Notes: generated from the sequence alone by a model not told the origin. Positions 7,798 to 15,226 are shown, counted from the stretch's first letter. The stretch is DNA of 64,000 bases from Candidatus Flavonifractor merdavium (GCA_019119335.1 DWXF01000044.1:1-64000), one strand, 5' to 3'. Translations and numbers: made by a program.

Positions 7798-8895
7798 TCA
7801 GCGGGCCAGCCATTCCCGACCCAGACGGTCGGCCTCCAGGATGGCGTCGTACACCTCCTGAGCGGTGATATCTGCCCGCAGGTTTTTGGTGGACTGAGTG
7901 GGCACACAGGCGGCCTCCGCCACCTTGTGCAGAGTCTCGGGAACAACCTCAGTGACCCCCAGCTGAGCCAGGGTCATGGGCAGACCGGTGTCCTTCAGGA
8001 AGGAGAGGACCTGCTCCAGCTCCTCCTGGGGGGCCTTTTCCAGTACCAGCTGGGTCAGGGTGCCGAAGGCCACCTTTTCGCCATGGTACATGCCGTGGGC
8101 CTGAGGCTCCTGGGCAAAGCCGTCGTTGATGGCGTGGGCGGCGGCCAGACCGCCATTTTCAAAGCCCAGACCGCTGAGGTAAATGGTGGCCTCCACCACG
8201 TCCTCCAGTTCGGGGGTTACCTCATGCCGCTCCACCGCGCTCAGGGCGGCCCGGCCCTTTTCCATCAGCAGGTCGTAGCAGAGGTGGGCCATCATCAGAC
8301 CGGTGTTGGACACATTGCCCCGGGCCATGGTGCGGGCGCCGCTCTTGTGGCAGGCCCTGGCCTCAAACCAGGTGGACAGCGCGTCGCCCAGACCGGCGGC
8401 AAAGAGCCGCTTGGGGGCGTTGGCGATGATGTTGGTGTCCACCAGGACCAGGTCGGGGTTGCGGCGCATGAGCACCGCCTTGACTACTACCCCGGCGTCG
8501 TTATAGAGCACGGCCACGCCGGAGCAGGGGGCGTCGTTGGAGGCCACGGTGGGAAGAATGACGCAGGGCAGGCCCAGATTTTCCGCCACAGCCTTGGCGG
8601 TGTCCAGAGCCTTGCCGCCGCCCATGCCCACCACCACGTCGCAGCCCTGAGCCTTGCACTCGTCCATCTTGGCAAAGACCTCTTCCTTGGTGGCCTCTCC
8701 GTGGAAGGTGGTAAAGACCACCTGCTTCTCCTGGGCGGTCAGGCTCTCCTCCACCTGGGCGCCGAAGCGGGAACGGTTGTTGTCCGAGCAGATGATCAGG
8801 AACTTGTCGCCCAGCTTTTTGGCGCTGCGGCCCAGGTTGGCCAGTTCCCCCGCGCCCTGAGCATAGCGGGCGGGGGCCTTGATTGCGTAAGTCAT
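7798..8895 (-). CDS. gldA: GldA-family NAD-dependent dehydrogenase (glycerol dehydrogenase-like)
   Basis: The 365-aa protein follows the pattern of GldA glycerol dehydrogenases over its whole length. It has GGGKALDTAKAVA (NAD binding), PTVASNDAPCSGVAVLY, GLGDALSTWFEARAC with a metal-binding Asp, GLAAAHAINDG with a metal His, and HGEKVAFGTLTQLVLE with the second metal His. It is not similar to the classical 4-hydroxybutyrate dehydrogenase of Clostridium kluyveri as I recall that sequence. It lies 41 bases before the CoA-transferase and 25 bases after the FabZ fusion. It may oxidise or reduce a hydroxy-acid, diol or aldehyde of the pathway, or glycerol. Confidence 0.87.
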   Translation of the reverse strand: MTYAIKAPARYAQGAGELANLGRSAKKLGDKFLIICSDNNRSRFGAQVEESLTAQEKQVVFTTFHGEATKEEVFAKMDECKAQGCDVVVGMGGGKALDTAKAVAENLGLPCVILPTVASNDAPCSGVAVLYNDAGVVVKAVLMRRNPDLVLVDTNIIANAPKRLFAAGLGDALSTWFEARACHKSGARTMARGNVSNTGLMMAHLCYDLLMEKGRAALSAVERHEVTPELEDVVEATIYLSGLGFENGGLAAAHAINDGFAQEPQAHGMYHGEKVAFGTLTQLVLEKAPQEELEQVLSFLKDTGLPMTLAQLGVTEVVPETLHKVAEAACVPTQSTKNLRADITAQEVYDAILEADRLGREWLAR

Positions 8896-8920
8896 GTTTC
8901 TTGTCTCCTACTTGTTTGGA

Positions 8921-9643
8921 TTACCGAAAAGCCAGCCGGACCTCCAGGTCGGCGGCCAGAGCCCCGTCCACAAAGACCTGCCCCCGGCAGAAGGCGATGG
9001 CCCGGGAGGGTTTTTCCTCCAGGAGGGACACATGGATGTCCAGGGTCTCTCCCGGCAGGATCTTGCGGCGGAAGGTGGCCTCCCGCACCCCCATGAACAG
9101 GGGAAGGGTGCCCGCGTACCGCTGGGCGGACATCATCAGAATGTCCGCGGCCTGGGCCACCGCCTCGATGGTGTAGATGCCGGGAAGAACCGGCGAGCCG
9201 GGAAAGTGGCCGGCAAAGGCGGGCAAGTCGGGCCGGGCCAGAAAGGAGGCCACAACCTCCTCGCCGGGCACCAGGCGGCTCACCTCGTCGATGAACAGCA
9301 TGGGTGGGCGGTGGGGCAGGATCTCCAGCACCTGCTGGTGGGTCAGCGTGAGCACCTCCTGCTCCTGCAGGGCAAGGGTAAGCTTTTCCTTGGACGGCAG
9401 CAGATCCTCCCAGCCGTTGAGGGGGATGAGGCGGCCGGCCGGAACGGCCAGATCGCTGGTGTTGGCGCAGCGGGAGGGGCAGCCGCACACCACCAGCGCC
9501 GCCGGATAGGGGACGCCGGGAAGGGCGTTGACAAACTCCACCTCGGGGAAGAAGGAGCCCAGCCGCTTGACCAGGGCCACCCGGTCGTATCTGGAATTAC
9601 AGCCTCCGCAGTAGCGGACGCCTACCTGACGCTTATCCGCCAT
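8921..9643 (-). CDS. fusion of Cys-rich YCGGCN domain with FabZ-like hotdog dehydratase
   Basis: The 240-aa protein has two parts. Residues 1-80 hold VRYCGGCNSRYDR and VCGCPSRC, giving C12-x2-C15 and C53-x-C55-x3-C59, a possible metal or Fe-S site; I do not know this domain's function. Residues of about 95-240 form a FabZ-like hotdog domain. It has ILPHRPPMLFIDEV and the catalytic His in GHFPGSPVLPG, followed by the catalytic Glu in YTIEAVAQ. FabZ proteins dehydrate 3-hydroxyacyl-ACP. The start overlaps the NifU-domain gene by 11 bases (ATGGCGGATAA), consistent with an Fe-S link. A dedicated ACP is encoded three genes downstream. Confidence 0.82.
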   Translation of the reverse strand: MADKRQVGVRYCGGCNSRYDRVALVKRLGSFFPEVEFVNALPGVPYPAALVVCGCPSRCANTSDLAVPAGRLIPLNGWEDLLPSKEKLTLALQEQEVLTLTHQQVLEILPHRPPMLFIDEVSRLVPGEEVVASFLARPDLPAFAGHFPGSPVLPGIYTIEAVAQAADILMMSAQRYAGTLPLFMGVREATFRRKILPGETLDIHVSLLEEKPSRAIAFCRGQVFVDGALAADLEVRLAFR

Positions 9644-9917
9644 GGCGCATTTTCAGAATGGCGCGGGCCTCGTCGAGCAGGTCCTCGCTGATGTCCTGAA
9701 CCAGGACGGCCTGTTTGATCTGGGGGAGATGCTCGGTCAGTGTGGTCTGGATCAGCTCCTCGGTGGTCAGGTCGGCGGCGGGGCAGCCGGCACATTTGCC
9801 CTTGAGCTTGAAGCGGACCACGCCGTCCTCCACCTCCACGACCTCCATGTCGCCGCCGTGGGTGCGCAGAAGGGGACGCACGTGCTCGTCCAGCACGGCT
9901 TCAATCTCCTCATACAT
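9633..9917 (-). CDS. NifU C-terminal-domain Fe-S scaffold/carrier protein
   Basis: The 94-aa stand-alone NifU-like domain has LLRTHGGDMEVVEVEDG followed by the cysteine pair KCAGCPAA, the usual CxxC that binds a transferable Fe-S cluster. It has an excellent AACAAAGGAGG site. It lies directly between the dehydratase gene abfD, whose product needs a [4Fe-4S] cluster, and the Cys-rich fusion gene, which suggests pathway-specific cluster delivery. A strong terminator separates it from abfD, so it needs read-through or its own promoter. Confidence 0.92.
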   Translation of the reverse strand: MYEEIEAVLDEHVRPLLRTHGGDMEVVEVEDGVVRFKLKGKCAGCPAADLTTEELIQTTLTEHLPQIKQAVLVQDISEDLLDEARAILKMRHGG

Positions 9918-9934
9918 AGCGGATAACCTCCTTT

Positions 9935-9979
9935 GTTAAAAAACCGGGGGGACGGCGGAACACCGCCGCCCCCCCGGTT
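9935..9979 (-). terminator. intrinsic terminator after abfD
   Basis: On the minus strand AACCGGGGGG-CGGCGG pairs with CCGCCGTCCCCCCGGTT around TGTT and is followed by TTTTTT. The stem is about 17 base pairs. It should stop much of the permease-abfD transcript before the nifU-like gene. Confidence 0.85.
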
Positions 9980-10003
9980 ATCGGTTTTGCTGTTGGGTTG
10001 GTC

Positions 10004-11455
10004 TTACTCCTGGATATGAGCGATGGCCTTGGCCAGGGCCTTCTTCTGGGCCAGGTTGCCCTGACGGGAGATCATGATGCGCTGAGCCTGGGGAGAGCCG
10101 GCGCCGTGCATGGACTCGGTGCGGTAGCCGACAGCGGCGGTGCCCAGGGACAGGTTCTCGATGAGGCGCAGAATGCGCAGCCGGTTCTCGGTGGAGACGG
10201 TGGACACGCCGCGCAGGTACTTGTCGATGACGGGCCCCAGCTTCTCGTCGCGGAAGTCGGCCTCGCCGGGAGCGGTGACCATCAGGCCGCCGGCAATGTC
10301 CTCGGCCAGACGGACGATCTCATAGGGGAAGCGGGTGACGTTCTGCTTGCAGACGTTGGCCAGCAGCAGGTCGATCATGTAGTTGCCGCTCTCGGTGGGA
10401 GCGCCCTCGGCGGAGCAGGCGATGCCGCAGCAGTACAGGGTCTCGTTCAGGTGGGTCATCTCGATGAGCTTATCCTTGATGTGGGAGGCCTTGGCGGCGC
10501 CGTTGTAGTCGGCGGCCACGGCGGCGGCGCCGATGAGCACGTCGCCCACGCCAACCTTACAGCCGCCGTAGCTCTGGCGGTGATAGCCGGCGAAACGCTC
10601 CACCAGCATGCCGGCGAACTCGGTCTCGCCGTTCATGAAGATGCGGTCATTGGGAACGAACACATGGTCAAACACGGTAAGGGCTTCCACGCCGCCGAAC
10701 TCGGCGTTGCCCACGTCCATCTCGCTGCCTTCCAGCTTGCGGGTGTCGCAGCTCTGGCGGCCGATGATCATGAACAGACCCTTGGTGTCCAGAGGCACGG
10801 CGAAGGAGATGGCATAATCCTTGTCGTCGGGACCCATGGACTGGGTGGGCATCACGATGACCTCGTGGCTGTTGATGATGCCGGTCTGGTGGGCCTTGGC
10901 GCCGCAGACCACAACGCCGTCCTCACGGCGCTCCACCACATGCAGGAACATATCGGGATCGTCCTGGGCGTGGGGGGCCTTGGAGCGGTCGCCCTTGACG
11001 TCGGTCATGGCGCCGTCCACGGTCAGGTCGTTCTCCTGGCAGTAGAGCATGAACTTCTTGAAGTTCTCATGATAGTTGGTGCCGTACTTCTTGTCGATCT
11101 CATAGGTGGTGGAGTACTCGGCGTTGAAGGCGTCCATGCCCACGCAGCGCTGGAAGCAGGCGGCGGTCTTCTGGCCCAGCAGACGCTGCATCTTCACCTT
11201 GTTGCGCAGGTCCTCGGTGGAGCGGTGAATGTGGGTGAAGCGGTTGATGCGCTCGCCGGTCTCGGGGGAGACAGCGGTCATCAGGTCCTGATACTCGGGC
11301 ATCTGAGCCAGATCATAGGTCATGCGCACGCTGTTCAGAGAGGGGCGGAGGATGGGGTTATCGACAGGATTCTCCACCTTCTTGCCGAACATGTAGATCT
11401 CCATGGGGATCTTGCGTATGCTTTCGATGTACTGCTCACCAGTCATGAGTGCCAT
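10004..11455 (-). CDS. abfD: 4-hydroxybutyryl-CoA dehydratase / vinylacetyl-CoA isomerase
   Basis: The 483-aa enzyme matches AbfD of Clostridium aminobutyricum nearly end to end. It has MTGEQYIESIRK, INRFTHIHRSTEDLRNKVKMQRLLGQK, and the cluster ligand motif CFQRCVGMDAFN (two Cys near residues 100 and 104). GYHRQSYGGCKVGVGD supplies the His and third Cys, and GYRTESMHGAGSPQAQRIMI lies near the C-terminus. It uses FAD and an unusual [4Fe-4S] cluster in a ketyl-radical dehydration of 4-hydroxybutyryl-CoA to crotonyl-CoA, which feeds butyrate formation. It lies 55 bases after the permease gene; that gap holds a small TTTCAGT-ACTGAAA hairpin. Confidence 0.97.
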   Translation of the reverse strand: MALMTGEQYIESIRKIPMEIYMFGKKVENPVDNPILRPSLNSVRMTYDLAQMPEYQDLMTAVSPETGERINRFTHIHRSTEDLRNKVKMQRLLGQKTAACFQRCVGMDAFNAEYSTTYEIDKKYGTNYHENFKKFMLYCQENDLTVDGAMTDVKGDRSKAPHAQDDPDMFLHVVERREDGVVVCGAKAHQTGIINSHEVIVMPTQSMGPDDKDYAISFAVPLDTKGLFMIIGRQSCDTRKLEGSEMDVGNAEFGGVEALTVFDHVFVPNDRIFMNGETEFAGMLVERFAGYHRQSYGGCKVGVGDVLIGAAAVAADYNGAAKASHIKDKLIEMTHLNETLYCCGIACSAEGAPTESGNYMIDLLLANVCKQNVTRFPYEIVRLAEDIAGGLMVTAPGEADFRDEKLGPVIDKYLRGVSTVSTENRLRILRLIENLSLGTAAVGYRTESMHGAGSPQAQRIMISRQGNLAQKKALAKAIAHIQE

Positions 11456-11510
11456 AAGTCAGAACTTCCTTTCTCATTTAAATTTCAGTTATGGACTGAA
11501 AATTTCAGGA

Positions 11511-12914
11511 TTAATTTTGGTTGTTCTCGCTGGAGGCGGAAACGGCGGCCTGCTGAGGCTGCTCCTTCTTCTTGCCCTCAAACAGCAGGAAGAACAGGAT
11601 GAGACCAACGGCCAGGCCCCAGGCGGCGCCCTGGATGGCCAGCACGGCGCCCATAACGCCGCAGATACCGCGCTCAATATCGGTGCGGCACATATTCATA
11701 GCCAGCTGGGTGCAGATGAAGCCCTGAACGATCAGGGTCAGGGACAGAGCCACAGGCAGCACGGGCTGCAGCAGGGAGGAAATGGGGATCAGGGCCACGC
11801 AGATGAAGGTGGACCAGCGGAAGGTGCCGGCGCCGCTGTAGATGGACTCCATGGCCTTGGGACCCTCTTTGTATCGCTGAGACACAGCGGCGGTGACAGC
11901 CGCCCACAGGGGGCCGCAGGTCTGGGTGTAGGGGCAGCAGATGGCCATGGCCACGTTGCGGATACCGCTGATGACGTTGGAGCGGTTGGCGTTGAAGTCG
12001 ATCTTCTCGTCCTGACGGATCTCGTCAGCGCTGGCAATGAGCTCCTCAGAGGTAACGAAGTCGCCGAAGGCGATGATGTACACCACGATAGCGGTGGGGA
12101 TGGCGGCGAGCCAAGTGGTGGCGCTGGGCCAGCCGATGGCGAAGGGAGAGAGCTGGTTCCAGATGTTGCCGAACTCAGGAATCTTGAACAGGGGCCACCA
12201 CTGCACGTCGGGGATAGCCAGCTCGCCCACGATGGGGCCCAGCACGATGCCGATGATGATGGCGGGCAGCATGCCGAACTTGCCGATAACATCAATGACC
12301 TTGTTCTGTCTGCGCATCTTGGCCCAGATGGGGCTGAACAGGCAGAAGTAGGCGATCAGCACGCCCACGGTAATGGAAATGGGATAGGTCCAGTAACGGC
12401 CCGTGGCGCTGATCTCGCCGATGATGGCGGACAGACCGCCGCCCATCAGCACGCCGGCCTTCACGGAGTTGGGTACCAGATGGACCATCTTGCCGCCGAT
12501 GCCGGTGATACCGAACACCAGGAAGATGACGCCCAGAATGAGCTGCATGGCGATCAACGCCTGCGTCCGTTCCGGTCCCATGGCGTAACCGTCTTCCAGG
12601 AAGGCGGTGATGAGGGGAATAGCGGGGGTAATCCAGCCGGGGACCACCGGGTCGCCCAGCAGTACATGCAAGTTATAGAAGAAGCCGTTGATGATAACCA
12701 TGGAGAGCGCCACTTCGTAGCTGACACCCAGCACTTCGGTCAGCACGGGGATGGCGCCCAGACATGTGGCACACATAAAGACAGCCTGCACCATTTCGGG
12801 TATGGACCAGGCGTAGTGGATGAACGGAAGACGGATCTTGAAAATACCGGCTTTCCAATAGGGCTGCTCCTCGCCGTATTTGCGGTAGCGGCTGACGAAT
12901 TGTTCGTTTGCCAT
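11511..12914 (-). CDS. NCS2/SulP-fold permease, probable organic-acid transporter
   Basis: The 467-aa protein has about 12-14 hydrophobic segments. The signature region AFGDFVTSEELIASADEI followed by IDFNANRSNVISGIRNVAMAI resembles the xanthine/uracil permease (NCS2) and SulP type of 7+7 inverted-repeat transporters. The C-terminus is charged and cytosolic (FEGKKKEQPQQ). It is the first gene after a sigma-54 promoter and the immediate upstream partner of abfD. It therefore may import 4-hydroxybutyrate or export the product acid, although the family mostly moves nucleobases or anions. The substrate is inferred from context only. Confidence 0.82.
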   Translation of the reverse strand: MANEQFVSRYRKYGEEQPYWKAGIFKIRLPFIHYAWSIPEMVQAVFMCATCLGAIPVLTEVLGVSYEVALSMVIINGFFYNLHVLLGDPVVPGWITPAIPLITAFLEDGYAMGPERTQALIAMQLILGVIFLVFGITGIGGKMVHLVPNSVKAGVLMGGGLSAIIGEISATGRYWTYPISITVGVLIAYFCLFSPIWAKMRRQNKVIDVIGKFGMLPAIIIGIVLGPIVGELAIPDVQWWPLFKIPEFGNIWNQLSPFAIGWPSATTWLAAIPTAIVVYIIAFGDFVTSEELIASADEIRQDEKIDFNANRSNVISGIRNVAMAICCPYTQTCGPLWAAVTAAVSQRYKEGPKAMESIYSGAGTFRWSTFICVALIPISSLLQPVLPVALSLTLIVQGFICTQLAMNMCRTDIERGICGVMGAVLAIQGAAWGLAVGLILFFLLFEGKKKEQPQQAAVSASSENNQN

Positions 12915-13000
12915 GTGCGTTCCCTCTTTCTCACCCCAAAGCAGGAGTTTTTTCGTTCCCGTTACGACAGTTGGCCAACTGCTTCGTGACGGTCTTTAAT

Positions 13001-13020
13001 TATTGCATAGCGCGTGCCAA
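13001..13020 (-). promoter_or_regulatory. sigma-54 (-24/-12) promoter of the permease-abfD operon
   Basis: Read on the minus strand the site is TTGGCACGCGCTATGCAATA, with GG and GC ten bases apart as required for sigma-54. The TTGGCACG half matches the consensus completely. Transcription would begin near 12993, about 80 bases before the permease ATG. A sigma-54 activator gene ends only about 180 bases upstream. Confidence 0.9.
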
Positions 13021-13030
13021 CTTATGAAAA

Positions 13031-13067
13031 AATGTCCAATCCATTGTGTCTCAATGGATTGGACATT
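13031..13067 (-). terminator. perfect inverted repeat, probable terminator of the sigma-54 activator gene
   Basis: AATGTCCAATCCATTG and its exact complement flank a 5-base loop, followed on the minus strand by TTTTTT-like sequence. It ends 11 bases upstream of the sigma-54 promoter, so it could both stop the activator transcript and insulate or modulate the promoter. Confidence 0.75.
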
Positions 13068-13091
13068 TTTAGAAAAATTTGCGGATTGAGG

Positions 13092-13115
13092 GCTTGCTGC
13101 ATTTTTGCAGCAAGC
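13092..13115 (-). promoter_or_regulatory. candidate upstream activator site (dyad)
   Basis: GCTTGCTGCA-TTTT-TGCAGCAAGC is a perfect 10-base-arm dyad about 100-120 bases upstream of the predicted start, the usual place for a sigma-54 enhancer. The half-site TTTTGCAGC recurs at 13185 and 13205. It could also be a secondary hairpin of the activator transcript. Confidence 0.5.
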
Positions 13116-13128
13116 TTTTTGGAGAAGG

Positions 13129-13147
13129 AAAGGTTAGCCTAACTTAA
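13129..13147. promoter_or_regulatory. DtxR/IdeR-like iron box
   Basis: AAAGGTTAGCCTAACTTAA matches the known DtxR/IdeR operator consensus TTAGGTTAGSCTAACCTAA at 16 of 19 positions by eye, including the whole GGTTAGCCTAAC core. It lies between the activator gene and the operon promoter. No iron transporter gene is nearby. Confidence 0.55.
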
Positions 13148-13200
13148 AACCGTTGTTTCCCAACAAATTTGATAGGTGATGCGCTTTTGCAGCGCTTGTT

Positions 13201-14628
13201 TCATTTTTGCAGCATCGCTTCAAACTTGCGGCGCTTGCGCACAAAGGTGGCGCTGTCCATCCCCAGACTGGCCGCTGCGGCCCGCACCGTTCCGTATTTG
13301 GCATAGGCCCGGCAGATATATTTGTACTCAAAGCGGGCCACCTGCAGCTTGAGGTCCACAGCGCCCATATCGTCGGCGTCGTTCAGTTCCCCGCCGAAGT
13401 GGCAGGCGATAGGCAGGTCCGTGGAGGAGATCTCGTCCCCGATGCTCAGAATCACCGCCTGCTCCACCACGTTTTTCAGCTCCCGGACGTTGCCGGGCCA
13501 GGAGTACTGGTGGAGCAGCTCCATGGCTCCCTTGCTGAAGGTCTTGTGATAGCGGTATTTTCGATTCAGGTCCCGCAGGAAGGTCTCTACCAGCGGGCGG
13601 ATGTCCTCCTTGCGCTCCCGCAGGGGCGGGATGACCAGCGGCACCACGTTCAGCCGGTAGTACAGGTCCTCCCGGAAGGTCTTTTCGTGGACCATCTCCA
13701 ACAAATTCCGGTTGGTGGCGGCGATGATGCGCACGTCCACGGGGATGGAGCGTACGCCGCCCACCCGCCGCACCTGCATTTCCTGCAGCACCCGCAGCAG
13801 ATGGACCTGCATCTCCAGGGGGAGATCACCCACCTCGTCCAAAAATACTGTGCCCTTGTTGGCGCTTTCAAACACACCCATTTTGCCCTCCCGGCTGGCG
13901 CCGGTAAAGGCCCCTTTCTCATAGCCGAAGAGTTCGCTTTCAATCAGGGTGGCGGGAATGGCGCCGCAGTTGATGCCGATGAAGCTCTGCTCCGCGCGGG
14001 CGGAGTTTTCGTAGATGTAGCGGGCAAACTGCTCCTTGCCCACGCCGGTCTCGCCCAGCAGCAGGATGGTGGTGTCCAGAGCGGCCACCTTCTGGGCCTT
14101 GGCCATGACCTCCAGGGTGTGGGGATCCCTGGCCACCATGGCGGATACGAATTTCTGGTTGCGCTGCAGAAAGTCCATCTCGGAACGGCGGCGGGTTTCG
14201 CTCTCCTGGTAGCGCTCCCGCAGGCGGTAGATTTCCGTGATGTCCCGCACCATGGTGATGATCATGGTGATGTTGCCCGCCTCGTCAAAATGGGGCGTGC
14301 TGGTGATCAGCGCCCGTTTTCCCGTGCGGAAGGTCTGCTCCAGCGTGACCGGGCGGCGGCTTTTCAGCACGCACAGCGAGCCGGAACGGTCGATGAGCCC
14401 CGAGGCGATGATCTCCCGCATGTTTTTCCCCAGCACATTTTCCCGCCGCAGGCCGGAGACCTCCTCGTAGGCCTGGTTGATCAGAATGGTGTTGGCGTCT
14501 CCGTCTGTGATGTAAAGTCCGTCATAGATGCTGTTCAGAATGGCGAACAGCTGAAAGTTGATCTCCTTCTGGCTGCCTCGCAGCAGCGTGGAGCTCTCGT
14601 CCAGAAAAATACGTCCGGATTCCTGCAT
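13201..14628 (-). CDS. PAS-domain sigma-54-dependent transcriptional activator
   Basis: The 475-aa protein has an N-terminal PAS domain (about 25-130; GLYITDGDANTILINQAYEEVSG). It is followed by an AAA+ domain with Walker A GETGVGKE (192-199), the sigma-54 contact loop GAFTGA (239-244) and Walker B VFLDEVGD (261-268). An arginine-rich sensor region and WPGNVRELKNVVEQAV follow, then a C-terminal helix-turn-helix (GTVRAAAASLGMDSATFVRKRRK). It should hydrolyse ATP to open sigma-54 promoters when its PAS domain senses a small molecule or redox signal. Its most likely target is the -24/-12 promoter just downstream. The gene follows the YcxB-like gene by 25 bases. Confidence 0.95.
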   Translation of the reverse strand: MQESGRIFLDESSTLLRGSQKEINFQLFAILNSIYDGLYITDGDANTILINQAYEEVSGLRRENVLGKNMREIIASGLIDRSGSLCVLKSRRPVTLEQTFRTGKRALITSTPHFDEAGNITMIITMVRDITEIYRLRERYQESETRRRSEMDFLQRNQKFVSAMVARDPHTLEVMAKAQKVAALDTTILLLGETGVGKEQFARYIYENSARAEQSFIGINCGAIPATLIESELFGYEKGAFTGASREGKMGVFESANKGTVFLDEVGDLPLEMQVHLLRVLQEMQVRRVGGVRSIPVDVRIIAATNRNLLEMVHEKTFREDLYYRLNVVPLVIPPLRERKEDIRPLVETFLRDLNRKYRYHKTFSKGAMELLHQYSWPGNVRELKNVVEQAVILSIGDEISSTDLPIACHFGGELNDADDMGAVDLKLQVARFEYKYICRAYAKYGTVRAAAASLGMDSATFVRKRRKFEAMLQK

Positions 14629-14653
14629 CAGTCATCCCTCCGTTGTCGTGCCG

Positions 14654-15226
14654 TCAGCCCTTGGGTACGTTCCCTTCCAGAATCACCAGGGGCATGCCGC
14701 ATTTTTGGGTGATGAAGCCGTCAAAACGGTCCAGCTCCTCCGCGCCGGAAAAAGCGGAGACCGGAATGATATAGGCGCCCTGGGAGAAATAGAGGAACCG
14801 CCACTGGGGCAGGGCGGCCAGATGGGTCACCTCTTTGTAGCGGGCCGTGGCCGTGGTGTCGCCCACCTTGGCCCGGATCCGGTCGCCCTGGAACAGGAAT
14901 TCCACCTGAGCGGGGTATTCGCCCTTCCGCTTGGCGTCCCGGATGGCCTTGCGGCAGGTCTTGTGCTGGGCCCGCATGGCGCCCAGGGGAATGACCGCGA
15001 ACTGCAGCACGGCGAAGGCAATGCCGCCGATGCGGACAGGCAGCGGGGAGGTATTCCAGTTGAATATCAGCAGAATTACAATGATTGCCGCAATGCTGAA
15101 CAGGGCGGGGTAGGCCATGACCTCCATCCGGTGCTTCTGAAAGAGCTTCCACGTGGCTTTGGCCATGGCCCGATAGGCCGATTCGTCATAGGTGCTTTTT
15201 ATGAGAATGTCGGTTTCCGCGTGCAT
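14654..15226 (-). CDS. YcxB-like membrane protein
   Basis: The 190-aa protein has two transmembrane segments (MEVMAYPALFSIAAIIVILLIF and IGGIAFAVLQFAVIPLGAM, about 33-80). A cytosolic beta-rich C-terminal domain of the YcxB type follows (VEFLFQGDRIRAKVGDTTATARYKEV). Proteins of this architecture are widespread in Firmicutes and their function is unknown. A good promoter and a GGAGGAGAT site precede the ATG. Only 25 bases separate it from the sigma-54 activator, so the two are probably co-transcribed. Confidence 0.8.
   Translation of the reverse strand: MHAETDILIKSTYDESAYRAMAKATWKLFQKHRMEVMAYPALFSIAAIIVILLIFNWNTSPLPVRIGGIAFAVLQFAVIPLGAMRAQHKTCRKAIRDAKRKGEYPAQVEFLFQGDRIRAKVGDTTATARYKEVTHLAALPQWRFLYFSQGAYIIPVSAFSGAEELDRFDGFITQKCGMPLVILEGNVPKG

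Noticed and set aside
5474-7861. 795-aa plus-strand ORF
   Set aside because: It spans antisense to four well-supported genes (MBL hydrolase, ACP, CoA-transferase and the end of gldA) and has no domain signal.
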